From positions 3,123-67,122 of the forward strand of contig CAJUIX010000017.1 in NCBI GenBank assembly GCA_910586665.1: a stretch of DNA of 64,000 nt, read 5' to 3'. The first letter of the stretch is position 1; each line of letters begins with the position of its first letter. The stretch is from an uncultured Duncaniella sp. (GTDB taxonomy: Bacteria > Bacteroidota > Bacteroidia > Bacteroidales > Muribaculaceae). This document shows, piece after piece, positions 37,498 to 46,756 of the stretch. Under the pieces are notes generated by a model. It made no database searches. It was given only the letters and a program-made list of their open reading frames with translations, and was not told the origin of the DNA. The translations under genes and the position numbers were made by a program.

Positions 37498-37603
37498 AAT
37501 ATCATATCGGGGTATAACATGGCCCATTCTATAGCACTTATTATACCTGATAGGGTATAATAATAGCGAATGATAAATAAATTATACCCGTTGTGGTATA
37601 ATT
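37498..37603. promoter_or_regulatory. Array of three TTATACC-N6-GGTATAA operator-like palindromes
   Basis: Two perfect sites: TTATTATACC-N6-GGTATAATAA (37538-37563) and AATTATACC-N6-GGTATAATT (37580-37603). A third, degenerate site has an intact right half GGTATAA at 37511-37517. Right halves are 43 and 41 bases apart, about four helical turns. Dyads of this form usually bind a dimeric HTH repressor; no regulator gene is adjacent. The rest of the gap 37071-37766 holds the structured RNA and a terminator, with no gene. Confidence 0.7.
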
Positions 37604-37641
37604 GGTTGTATGCCCGTCCTTAGAAAAAGTACTAATGAAAG

Positions 37642-37678
37642 AAACAGCGCCCGGAGGTTTGTTGGCCGGGCGCTGTTT
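37642..37678 (-). terminator. Terminator of the glucan operon
   Basis: Perfect 13-bp stem AAACAGCGCCCGG with CCGGGCGCTGTTT, 11-base loop. On the minus strand a T-rich stretch follows, about 90 bases past the GH57 stop. Confidence 0.8.
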
Positions 37679-37766
37679 TCACAAAAAATAATTTAGGATT
37701 ATGATAGATGGCTTGTATCAGGTAGCTGTTTGGTCATCTGTCGTCGGGGAGAGAGATAGGCCGGAT

Positions 37767-39224
37767 TTATTCAGCGGGGATGTCCTCGGCTTTAGCCTTG
37801 CGGCCGCGTTTGGGTTTGGCCTCGCCTTCAGCCTTGGGGGCCTTGGCCTTGCATGCACGCTTCGCGGGTGCTTTCTCGGCTTCCTGCCCTGCGGTCTTCT
37901 CGCGGAGGAGGTGTTCCTCGTTGAAGTGCTCGATGTTCTTGCGCATCGACTCGGCCTCCTTGTTGAGCACCTCGATTTCGCGTTCCTGGTTGCGTATAGT
38001 GGTCAGGAGTGATGAGAGTTCCTCATTGTCAATCGACATCGGGTACTGCTCCTCGACGCGGACAATGAAGTCGGCCAGGACATTCATGTAGTTTGTGAAG
38101 GCCTCGAAGGGGGTGTCGTAGGGTGAGAACTGCGAGTGGACAGAGCCGTCGTGCATATTCTTGGTCGACATATAGAAGAAGTGGTCGGAACCCTGGAGGT
38201 AATACCAATCCTGCTTGAGTCGGCGGTCTTCACAGAGGCGGACGCGCTCGCTGACGGAGTAGAGCTTGTTGAAAGCCTCGTTCTGGAGCTTGTTGCCGAG
38301 CCATGCGGAGGTGTCGCGGGCTTCGTCTGCCCATGAAATCGGGTGGAGCACCGACAGTTCAGCCACAGGTTTGAGCTTGGTCACAGCAGTGGTCGGTGTC
38401 CAGAACTCTACGCCGCGCTCTTCGGCGAAGCGGGGAAGCGCTTCGAGGAACTGGAAGATGCCTGTCTCGCGGGGCTGGAAGTCACCGAAGACTTCGAGGT
38501 TCATGAAGAGGTTGATAATCTGCTCTTCGGCGGGAGTGGAGGCAATCCAGTCGATGTATTTGTCGGCTGTGAGGGGATATTCGTCCCATGCGGTGTTGCT
38601 GAAGCGATCCGAGATGTCGTCGGAGAACTTGTCGTTCTTTAACAGGATTTTCAGCTTGGGAGATGAGGCGGCGTTGTAGACATAGTTGGGTGACTTCCAT
38701 CCGAGGATGTGCTTGGCGCCCTCGGTAATCACGCCCTTGTAGCCCATAGCGTGAATCTGCGGGGCGAGTTCGTCGCTGTAGATAAGCTCTGTATTGCGGA
38801 GCACCTTGGGAGTCTGTCCGAAGAGCTCTTTGATTTTCTCATCGTGGGCCTTGACCTGGGCTGCGAATTCCTCCGGGTCGGCAAGCGACGAAAGGGAGTG
38901 GGCGTAAGTTTCTGCGAGGAACTCCACGCAGCCTGTCTCGGCGAGTTTCTTGAGGAGGTCGATGAATTCGGGGACATAAAGCTCGAACTGTTCGAGTGCG
39001 GTGCCTGAAATCGAGAGGGCACACTTGAACTTGCCGCCTGTGGCCTCAATCATACGCAGCAGCGACTCGGCAGCGGGGATGTAGCTGCGCTGGGCGATGC
39101 GGGTGATGATGTCGTCGTTGGCGAAGTCGTCATAATAATAGTGGTCGTTGCCTATGTCGAAAAAGCGGTATCTTTTCAGACGGAATGGTTGGTGGATCTG
39201 AAAATAAAAACAAATTGCTTTCAT
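37767..39224 (-). CDS. Glycoside hydrolase family 57 alpha-amylase with Lys/Ala-rich tail
   Basis: 485 residues. The GH57 (beta/alpha)7 barrel begins MKAICFYFQIHQPFRLKRYRFFDIG with the family HQP motif, and continues with FLAETYAHSL, where GH57 conserves a substrate-site region, and LFMNLEVFGD. Acts on alpha-1,4-glucans. From about residue 420 comes a helical segment, then a tail of about 40 residues dominated by Lys, Ala, Pro and Gly (KRGRKAKA) that looks like a histone-H1/AT-hook extension and is not part of GH57. Third gene of the operon with the debranching enzyme and the GT4 transferase. No signal peptide, so it acts on intracellular glycogen. Confidence 0.9.
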   Translation of the reverse strand: MKAICFYFQIHQPFRLKRYRFFDIGNDHYYYDDFANDDIITRIAQRSYIPAAESLLRMIEATGGKFKCALSISGTALEQFELYVPEFIDLLKKLAETGCVEFLAETYAHSLSSLADPEEFAAQVKAHDEKIKELFGQTPKVLRNTELIYSDELAPQIHAMGYKGVITEGAKHILGWKSPNYVYNAASSPKLKILLKNDKFSDDISDRFSNTAWDEYPLTADKYIDWIASTPAEEQIINLFMNLEVFGDFQPRETGIFQFLEALPRFAEERGVEFWTPTTAVTKLKPVAELSVLHPISWADEARDTSAWLGNKLQNEAFNKLYSVSERVRLCEDRRLKQDWYYLQGSDHFFYMSTKNMHDGSVHSQFSPYDTPFEAFTNYMNVLADFIVRVEEQYPMSIDNEELSSLLTTIRNQEREIEVLNKEAESMRKNIEHFNEEHLLREKTAGQEAEKAPAKRACKAKAPKAEGEAKPKRGRKAKAEDIPAE

Positions 39225-39294
39225 GATTCTTGGTGTATAGTGCTTGTTGGGGCGTCAATTTCGTGTCAGTTGAATCGTGGTCAACGCCGCTATT

Positions 39295-40554
39295 TTATTT
39301 GTTTAAAACTTTGTTGTAAATATCAATCACCTTGCGTCCGGCCTTGTCCCATGTGATCTGGTTGACCTCGGCGAGACCGTCCTCGCGCAGCTGGTTGTAC
39401 ATGGCGGGGTAGGTGACAATCGAGTTGATGGCGTCGGCCATAGCGTCGATGTCCCAGTAGTCGGTCTTGATGACGTTGGTGAGGATTTCGGCACATCCGC
39501 TCTGCTTCGAGATAATCGAGGGGACTCCCATCTGCATGGCCTCGAGCGGCGAGATGCCGAATGGCTCGGAGACGGAGGGCATGATGTAGACGTCGGAGGC
39601 CTTGAGCATCTCGTAGACCTGGTTGCCCTTTTGGAATCCGGGGAAGTGGAAGCGGTCGGCAATGCCGCGCTCGGCAGCGAGGAGAATCATCTTGTCCATC
39701 ATGTCGCCGCTGCCGGCCATGACGAAGCGGACGTTGGGATTGTTCTTCAACACCTTGGCGGCAGCCTCGACGAAGTATTCCGGGCCTTTCTGCATGGTGA
39801 TGCGGCCGAGGAAGGTCACCACCTTGTCCTTGCTCTTGTGTTCGGGAACGTTGAGCTGCTCCTGGGTGAGGGGTGTCACGGCGTTGTGGACCGTGGTTAC
39901 TTTGGCGGGGTCGATGCCGTAGTTGTTGATGACGGTATCGCGCGTGAGGTTTGACACGGTGATTATATGGTCGGCGTGATACATGCCGTCCTTCTCGATG
40001 CCGAACACGGTCGGGTTGGGTTTGCCGCGCGAGCGGTCAAACTCGGTGGCGTGGACGTGGATTACGAGCGGCTTCCCCGACACCTGCTTGGCATGGATGC
40101 CTGCGGGGTATGTGAGCCAGTCGTGAGAGTGGATGATGTCGAAGTCGACGGTGCGGGCCACGACGCCGGCACAGATTGAGTAGTTGTTGATTTCCTCGAC
40201 GAGGTTGTTGGGGTAGCGGCCTGAGAACTCGATGCAGCCCAGGTCGTTGGTGCGCATGTAGTTGAAGTCGGCATAGATATGGTCGCGCAGGCGGAAATAG
40301 AAATCGGGGTCCATGACCTTGCCGATGCGCTGCTCGACATATTCACGGCTGACGTCGCGCCATGCAATGGGCACTTGCGACATGCCTATGATGTTGGCGA
40401 AGTGCTTCTCCTCGTCGCCGAAAGGCTTGGGTATGACAAATGTGATGTCCATATCGCCACACTCCCACATACCCTTAGTGAGACCGTAGCTGGCGGTGCC
40501 GAGACCGCCGAGGATGTGAGGGGGGAATTCCCACCCGAACATTAAAGCTTTCAT
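39295..40554 (-). CDS. GT4 glycosyltransferase of the glucan operon
   Basis: 419 residues with a GT-B fold. MFGWEFPPHILGGLGTASYGLTKGM is the N-terminal glycine-rich donor/acceptor loop, HSHDWLTYPAGIHA and ITVSNLTRDTVINNYGI follow, and the C-terminal motif EPFGISPLEAMQMGVPSI includes the E-x7-E pair. In Bacteroidetes this gene lies between debranching enzyme and GH57 and is taken to be the glycogen synthase-type alpha-glucan transferase, probably using a nucleotide-glucose donor. It starts 12 bases after the debranching gene stop. Confidence 0.88.
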   Translation of the reverse strand: MKALMFGWEFPPHILGGLGTASYGLTKGMWECGDMDITFVIPKPFGDEEKHFANIIGMSQVPIAWRDVSREYVEQRIGKVMDPDFYFRLRDHIYADFNYMRTNDLGCIEFSGRYPNNLVEEINNYSICAGVVARTVDFDIIHSHDWLTYPAGIHAKQVSGKPLVIHVHATEFDRSRGKPNPTVFGIEKDGMYHADHIITVSNLTRDTVINNYGIDPAKVTTVHNAVTPLTQEQLNVPEHKSKDKVVTFLGRITMQKGPEYFVEAAAKVLKNNPNVRFVMAGSGDMMDKMILLAAERGIADRFHFPGFQKGNQVYEMLKASDVYIMPSVSEPFGISPLEAMQMGVPSIISKQSGCAEILTNVIKTDYWDIDAMADAINSIVTYPAMYNQLREDGLAEVNQITWDKAGRKVIDIYNKVLNK

Positions 40555-40566
40555 GGGGTGTGATGA

Positions 40567-42501
40567 TTAGTCCATTATGAATTTCTTGAGTGTTGTGAGC
40601 GTGCGGAGCACTTCTGCGACATTGGTCACATGGCTGATGGCGCCACGGCCATTGTAGGGCGGGTTGGCGTCATAGAGCTGCGAGAGGGAGCCGATGCAGC
40701 CGTTTGACATCTCGTCCTCGAAGCCGATAAGCATACGGTCGATGTAGCTGACGCCGCTCATGCCGAACACCTTCAGATAGGCATCCGAGTAGAAGCCGAT
40801 GAGCCAGGGGCGCGAGGGACCGTTGTGGAGTGCCATTTCGCGCTCCTCGGGCGAGCCGAGGTAGCAGGGGCGGTAGCCGTAGCTCTTCGGCGAGAGGGTG
40901 CGCAGGCCCTTCGGGGTCAGAAGCTCGCGGGTCACGATGTCGAGCACCTTCTTGCGCTGGCGGCGGTCAAGCGGCGAGTAGTCGAGACCGATGGCGATTG
41001 CCATGTTGGGGCGCACTGAGGGGTCGGCGTATGTCCCGTTGACATAGTCGTAGAGATAGCCGTAGTCGTTGAGGAAGGTGCTGATGAAGGGGGCTGCCAT
41101 CTTGTCGGCGGCCTCTTTGAACTTCTCCTCGTCGGTGGTCCCCTCGGAGAGTTTCGAGGCAAACATGAGTGCGTTGTACCAGAGCGCGTTGAACTCTACC
41201 AAAAGGCCTGTGCGGCCGATTACGGGACGTCCGCCGAGCGAGCCGTTCATCCACGACATTGGTTTGTCGAGTCCATCGGTGGTCACCATTCCGTTGTCGT
41301 CCACCTTCAATAGCGGATGCTTCTGCGCGAGTATGAAGTTGAGGATTTCGCGGATGACGGGGAGGTATTTCTCCTTGGCGTCGTCGCGTCCGTAGGTTTT
41401 GGCATACTGCTGTAAGGCCCATACAGCCCAAAGGGGTACGTCGGGGAGGTCGATGCCAATGATGCGCTTGTCGTTCTCGCCGCTGCTCATGAAGTGCTTG
41501 AGTGCAGTGAGCGCAGTAGAGGCTATGCGCTCGAAGTCCTCGCGGTGGTTTATGGCGATAGTGGCTCCGGGGAGTGCCATGAAGGTGTTGCGGGCGAGAA
41601 TTTTTCCCCAGGGATAGCCTGAGAGGAGATACATGCCGTCTTTCTCGTTGAGGTAGCACTGCTTGACGGCGTTCTTCAGACAGTTGAAGAAGGAAGTGCG
41701 GCAGGTGCGGTGGGCAATCTCGTTCTCATACATTTTTGCAAGTGAGCGGGGCGATACCTCGCTTGTTCCAGCCGAGAAAATGACCGACTCACCTTTTTTT
41801 ATGGGCACTTCGAAGTAGCCCGGCACCCACAGGTCCTCGCAGTAGGGCACTCCGCGCTCCAGGTCTTTGACATACTCGAAGCCGTTGTACCAGTTAGGCT
41901 CGTAAGTCCAGGTGGGCTTGTGGCTGAACTGCATATAAAGCGTCGGATAGCCCGGATAGAGGCAGGCCGACACGCCGTTCTTCACTTCGGGGACGGTGGG
42001 GTCGAGTGTGTCGTTGGCCACACACAGTTCGTTGGCGTCGCGGAAGGCGAGCACGGGGCGGAAGCGGAGCGTTGTCGGCGAATGGGCCTCCACGAGGGTG
42101 TAGCGGATGAGGATGCGGTTCTCGTTGGAGATAAATATTTTCTCCTTGGTCAGGATGACGCCGCCGACGCGATAGGTGGTACGCGGGACGCTCTCGCAGT
42201 CAAATTCACGGATATATTTGTGGCCGTTTGGACTCATGACTCCGCCGCGGTAGCGGTGGAGTGCGAGGTTGAACGGCGCGCCATGCTGGTAGACCGTGAG
42301 GTCGAGCGACGAAAGCAGTACATGTGACGAATTACCCAGCTCCGGCACGGGGACCACCAGAAGTCCGTGCTGCTTGCGGGTGTTGCAGTCAACTATCGTC
42401 GTACAGTGATAAGCCCCCGACTGATTAGTGCGGAGCATTTCCTTCGGAAGTGACTGCTCCAGATTAATCATGAGGTTTTTATCAAATTTAAGATAGCTCA
42501 T
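40567..42501 (-). CDS. Glycogen debranching enzyme (amylo-alpha-1,6-glucosidase type)
   Basis: 644 residues. The N-terminal beta-sandwich (GDE_N_bac) has NQSGAYHCTTIVDCNTRKQHGLLVVPVPE and HKYIREFDCESVPRTTYRVGGV; the C-terminal (alpha/alpha)6 barrel of the GDE_C family has GYPWGKILARNTFMALPG, MSWMNGSLGGRPVIGRTGLLVEFNALWYNAL and GPSRPWLIGFYSDAYL. Removes alpha-1,6 branches of cytoplasmic glycogen. First gene of the operon, translated from ATG 42501. Confidence 0.9.
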   Translation of the reverse strand: MSYLKFDKNLMINLEQSLPKEMLRTNQSGAYHCTTIVDCNTRKQHGLLVVPVPELGNSSHVLLSSLDLTVYQHGAPFNLALHRYRGGVMSPNGHKYIREFDCESVPRTTYRVGGVILTKEKIFISNENRILIRYTLVEAHSPTTLRFRPVLAFRDANELCVANDTLDPTVPEVKNGVSACLYPGYPTLYMQFSHKPTWTYEPNWYNGFEYVKDLERGVPYCEDLWVPGYFEVPIKKGESVIFSAGTSEVSPRSLAKMYENEIAHRTCRTSFFNCLKNAVKQCYLNEKDGMYLLSGYPWGKILARNTFMALPGATIAINHREDFERIASTALTALKHFMSSGENDKRIIGIDLPDVPLWAVWALQQYAKTYGRDDAKEKYLPVIREILNFILAQKHPLLKVDDNGMVTTDGLDKPMSWMNGSLGGRPVIGRTGLLVEFNALWYNALMFASKLSEGTTDEEKFKEAADKMAAPFISTFLNDYGYLYDYVNGTYADPSVRPNMAIAIGLDYSPLDRRQRKKVLDIVTRELLTPKGLRTLSPKSYGYRPCYLGSPEEREMALHNGPSRPWLIGFYSDAYLKVFGMSGVSYIDRMLIGFEDEMSNGCIGSLSQLYDANPPYNGRGAISHVTNVAEVLRTLTTLKKFIMD

Positions 42502-42735
42502 TTAAGGTATAATTATTTTATTGATTGTTAGATTCCGGCTAAATAGGGCATTAGGTCACGCCCTTCATGATATGTATATTAGAATTGACGCGGCTCCGAA
42601 GGTTGGAGAGTTGACTATGCGGGGTCGGGTTAATATTAAGTCACGAATTTAGACCTTTATTCCGATAAAAACAAACTTTGCAGCAAAAAATCATAGATGT
42701 TTTTTAATTCTGCTGAACAACATACCCGCGCAGCA
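42502..42735. other. Gene-free stretch upstream of the glucan operon
   Basis: About 230 AT-rich bases between the debranching start and the ribosomal-protein terminator. It should contain the operon promoter, but I found no exact TAnnTTTG box on the minus strand and no repeat. Confidence 0.5.
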
Positions 42736-42780
42736 TATAAAAATTCCCGGAGCAGCATTTTCGTATGCCGGTCCGGGAAT
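42736..42780 (-). terminator. Terminator of the rpmB-rpmG-DUF4295 operon
   Basis: ATTCCCGG/CCGGGAAT stem with a 22-base loop; on the minus strand a T run (TTTTTAT) follows. Confidence 0.75.
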
Positions 42781-42810
42781 CTTTATGTCTTATCGTGGGG
42801 TGTGCCCGCA

Positions 42811-42960
42811 TTATTTGAGGGCGTCCTTTACAGCGTCGTTGGGAACCATCTGTTCCTGGAAGGTGTAAGCACCGGTCTTCGCCGACTTAACGACCTTGAT
42901 GACCTTGCTGTAGGTGCGGCCTTCGCCTTTTTGCAGAGATGCAACGGTTTTCTTTGCCAT
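42811..42960 (-). CDS. DUF4295 small basic protein of the ribosomal operon
   Basis: 49 residues beginning MAKKTVASLQKGEGRTYSK, a lysine-rich protein of the DUF4295 family found in Bacteroidetes directly after bL33. It lies 11 bases past the rpmG stop. The position and basic character suggest a ribosome-associated protein; no function is established. Confidence 0.9.
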   Translation of the reverse strand: MAKKTVASLQKGEGRTYSKVIKVVKSAKTGAYTFQEQMVPNDAVKDALK

Positions 42961-42971
42961 GAGTCAGTGAA

Positions 42972-43160
42972 TTATTTGATTTCTTTGTGGACAGTAACTT
43001 TCTTGAGAATCGGGTTGTATTTCTTCAACTCCAGACGCTCTGTAGTGTTCTTGCGGTTCTTCGTGGTGATATAGCGTGAAGTACCGGGCATGCCTGATGC
43101 CTTGTGTTCAGTACATTCGAGGATGACCTGAACGCGATTGCCTTTAGCTTTCTTTGCCAT
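42972..43160 (-). CDS. rpmG: Ribosomal protein bL33
   Basis: 62 residues; [18 protein letters not shown] and the [17 protein letters not shown] signature of bL33. The zinc-type CxxC pairs are absent, so this is the C-minus paralogue form that works without zinc. Second gene after rpmB, 6 bases apart. Confidence 0.95.
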   Translation of the reverse strand: MAKKAKGNRVQVILECTEHKASGMPGTSRYITTKNRKNTTERLELKKYNPILKKVTVHKEIK

Positions 43161-43166
43161 CTTCTT

Positions 43167-43427
43167 TTATAAAATGTCTAAGTATTTGATTTCTGTTATA
43201 TAACCCTTTGCGGCTGCTTCCTTGATGGCAGCGTCGAGACCCTTCTTGTTGATGGTGCGAAGGCCTGCGGCAGAAATGGTAAGGGTGATCCAAGCTTGCT
43301 CCTCAACCCAGAAGAATTTCTTGTTGAAGAGATTTACATCAAACTTGCGCTTAGTGCGACGCTTTGAGTGCGACACATTGTTGCCCACCATTGCTTTCTT
43401 GCCTGTGATCTGACAAATTTTTGACAT
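43167..43427 (-). CDS. rpmB: Ribosomal protein bL28
   Basis: 86 residues; [29 protein letters not shown] is the bL28 N-terminus. Leads the rpmB-rpmG-DUF4295 transcript from a near-consensus promoter 140 bases upstream. Confidence 0.96.
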   Translation of the reverse strand: MSKICQITGKKAMVGNNVSHSKRRTKRKFDVNLFNKKFFWVEEQAWITLTISAAGLRTINKKGLDAAIKEAAAKGYITEIKYLDIL

Positions 43428-43565
43428 GGCTGTTGGTTTTTATCTCTTTGTTGTTTACTAATTATATAAGTCACAGCGCCTTGTGGCCGCCATCTCAATT
43501 CTCATATCGGGGCTGAGTGCATCTTTCAGAGCCCTTTTTCAAGGATGTGCCACAAAACTCGGCTG

Positions 43566-43597
43566 CAAAGTTATGAAATTATTCCCTCTTAACCAAA
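43566..43597 (-). promoter_or_regulatory. Bacteroidetes promoter for the rpmB operon
   Basis: On the minus strand: TTTG (43597-43594), exactly 20 bases, TAACTTTG (43573-43566). One of the best matches in the window; it leaves a leader of about 130 bases before rpmB. Confidence 0.78.
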
Positions 43598-43650
43598 GGT
43601 TTTTCACTCTTTTTAGGTGAGGCTCACATATTTTAACCCTTGTGAGGGCT

Positions 43651-43687
43651 AAAAATAAGGAGTGTCGGCCAGATGCCGGCACTCCTT
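43651..43687 (-). terminator. Terminator after fabF
   Basis: Stem AAGGAGTGTCGGC/GCCGGCACTCCTT (one wobble), then ATTTTT on the minus strand. Confidence 0.85.
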
Positions 43688-43725
43688 GGTGGTATAGCTA
43701 TGGTGTTATGGAGAAATTCGTTGGC

Positions 43726-44994
<1,269 letters not shown>

Positions 44995-45090
44995 TGGCAA
45001 TAGTTTGTGGGTTCGTTAAAGGAAAAATGTGTTGGATGAAAGGAAAATTTATCCGTTTGTATAATTGATGTGCCACCTTTAACTGAGAAG

Positions 45091-45133
45091 AAGGCTCCAC
45101 CGCGCTGATTTGAATTTGGCGTGGGGAGCCTTT
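45091..45133 (-). terminator. Possible terminator between acpP and fabF
   Basis: AAGGCTCC(A)CC... pairs with ...GTGGGGAGCCTTT with small bulges; no long T run on the minus strand. It may attenuate rather than end acpP transcription, which would let acpP be made in excess of fabF. Confidence 0.5.
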
Positions 45134-45188
45134 GGTGGCTCGGTCTGAGCGCTGCCTGTATGGTAGAGGCTGCCGTTGACCGGTGTTC

Positions 45189-45428
45189 TTACTTCTGGGT
45201 GTTGGCCTCGATGTATTCGATAGCGTTCTGTACGGTGCTGATCTTCTCGGCCTGGTCATCGGGGATAGTGATGCCGAATTCTTTCTCGAATTCCATGATG
45301 AGTTCTACGGTGTCGAGGCTGTCTGCGCCAAGATCTTTTGTGAATTCAGCGGTTTCGGTTACTTCGTTTTCGTCAACACCGAGCTTATCAACGATGATAG
45401 CTTTAACTCGAGATGCAATTTCAGACAT
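45189..45428 (-). CDS. acpP: Acyl carrier protein
   Basis: 79 residues, acidic four-helix bundle. The phosphopantetheine serine is S37 in [14 protein letters not shown]. Carries acyl chains for FabF and other fatty-acid enzymes. A TAACTTTG box lies 76 bases upstream. Confidence 0.97.
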   Translation of the reverse strand: MSEIASRVKAIIVDKLGVDENEVTETAEFTKDLGADSLDTVELIMEFEKEFGITIPDDQAEKISTVQNAIEYIEANTQK

Positions 45429-45740
45429 AGTTTTAAAAATTGTAAGTTGATTAGTAATTTCTTAATTTAAGGGAAAATGCAATGATTTTTCGCATTTGCG
45501 GTGCAAAGTTAAGTATTTTTTGACAACTTTCCACTATCCAAAAGTATAAAGATGTTAATTGGGCTGCGTTTTACTTATTTTTTGGCTCTTTTGGCCTTCT
45601 CGCTGTCCTATTTTGCGGATTCAAATTTATTTTATTGTTACAAACTTGTTACGAACAATGGTGTTATACTATTAAATAGAAATTTTTTGTCCAATTTTGT
45701 ATTTGGATATTTACATCAACTATATCTCATCATAAGAATC
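45429..45740. other. Intergenic region between acpP and the DUF3298 lipoprotein
   Basis: AT-rich; it carries the acpP -7 box at 45511-45504 and an open frame (from 45552) that extends the lipoprotein upstream by 63 residues. That extension is rejected because ATG 45741 gives the lipoprotein signal. No other gene is seen. Confidence 0.6.
45504..45511 (-). promoter_or_regulatory. -7 box for acpP
   Basis: TAACTTTG on the minus strand, followed by GCACC; weak -33. Confidence 0.55.
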
Positions 45741-46574
45741 ATGAAACTAAGACACGCCCTCATCGTCACCCCGCTCCTCGCCCTTGCTCTCGCTGCATGT
45801 TCCGGCCGGAAGGAGAAGGCTGCTCCTAACGACGGCATCACTGAATTTGCAGTAAACCAGACTCTTTTGACGGCTGACAGTAACTACCGCATAGACACTG
45901 ACTACGGGACCGTCTACCTCGAACTATATACTTCTCTCCAGTGGCCCAAGACAATGGGAAGCTATGAAATAAAGACCCTTCGCGACTCTATCCTGAATTT
46001 CGCTTACTCCGACACTGTCTCTACAAGTGCGCGCGAGGCTGTCAGCCGCTTCGTCCACGACACATCTATAGTAGAGGGTGCTCGCAATATCGAACCGGTC
46101 GATACACTGCCCGCCGACTCGATGACATATTTCAACAGTGTCACCGCCTCTGTAATTGACCTCGACGAGGAAATGGTCACCTACCAGTTGACCAACTCCT
46201 CGTATCTCGGCGGTGCGCACCCGCTGACTGTCATACGCCCCTTTACATATGACTTCGCCGAAGGACGAGTGCTCGATTTTGCCTCCATATTCCGCCCCGA
46301 GGTGACAGCCGACTCCGTCATGCCGATTATCCGTGAGGCTCTCGCCCGCCAGTATTCGGTTCCAGTCAACTCTCTTGAGCGCGCCGGCTTCTTCGTGAAT
46401 CAGATTACCTATCCGGGTAAGCCCTATATTTCAAATAATACACTCTATTTCCATTATGACCCCTATGAAATCGGCCCGTATTCGCTCGGTCAGGTTGATG
46501 TCGCTGTATATCCTTACGAGGTCGACAGCCTTCTCCGCCCGGCTGTCAAGCGCCTCTTCGACCAAGGTTTCTGA
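45741..46574 (+). CDS. DUF3298 (RsiV-like) lipoprotein
   Basis: 277 residues from ATG 45741. The lipobox is LALAAC at the end of MKLRHALIVTPLLALALAAC. The mature part has a DUF4163-like N-terminal region and a DUF3298 C-terminal domain (NSSYLGGAHPLTVIRPFTYDFAEGRVLDFASIF, NTLYFHYDPYEIGPYSLGQVDVAVYPYEVDSLL), the fold of the RsiV lysozyme-binding domain. It may sense or bind an envelope ligand; no sigma factor lies beside it. A REP pair follows. Confidence 0.85.
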   Translation: MKLRHALIVTPLLALALAACSGRKEKAAPNDGITEFAVNQTLLTADSNYRIDTDYGTVYLELYTSLQWPKTMGSYEIKTLRDSILNFAYSDTVSTSAREAVSRFVHDTSIVEGARNIEPVDTLPADSMTYFNSVTASVIDLDEEMVTYQLTNSSYLGGAHPLTVIRPFTYDFAEGRVLDFASIFRPEVTADSVMPIIREALARQYSVPVNSLERAGFFVNQITYPGKPYISNNTLYFHYDPYEIGPYSLGQVDVAVYPYEVDSLLRPAVKRLFDQGF

Positions 46575-46607
46575 GGTGGCGGGAGATAGTTTCCGAAAAT
46601 AAAATGC

Positions 46608-46695
46608 CTGTAGGGATGTTGCGTGACGTGTCCAAATTATAAAATGGTAATGGACTATTTATAGGTGGACGCTGCACGCAGCGTCCCTACAGCAT
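46608..46695. repeat. REP-like inverted pair, locus 6
   Basis: Left unit TGTAGGGATGTTGCGTGACG, right unit GTGGACGCTGCACGCAGCGT followed by CCCTACA. The outer TGTAGGGA/TCCCTACA ends are inverted. Same family as the loci near 3.4, 6.3 and 34.4 kb. Confidence 0.85.
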
Positions 46696-46756
46696 CATTA
46701 ACCCCCGACTTTAAAATTCAACCCAAACTTTCAACCTTAAACCAACCCATCAAATC

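Noticed and set aside
45552..45740. A longer start for the DUF3298 lipoprotein
   Set aside because: ATG 45741 yields a proper lipoprotein signal with LAAC; the extension has no homology.
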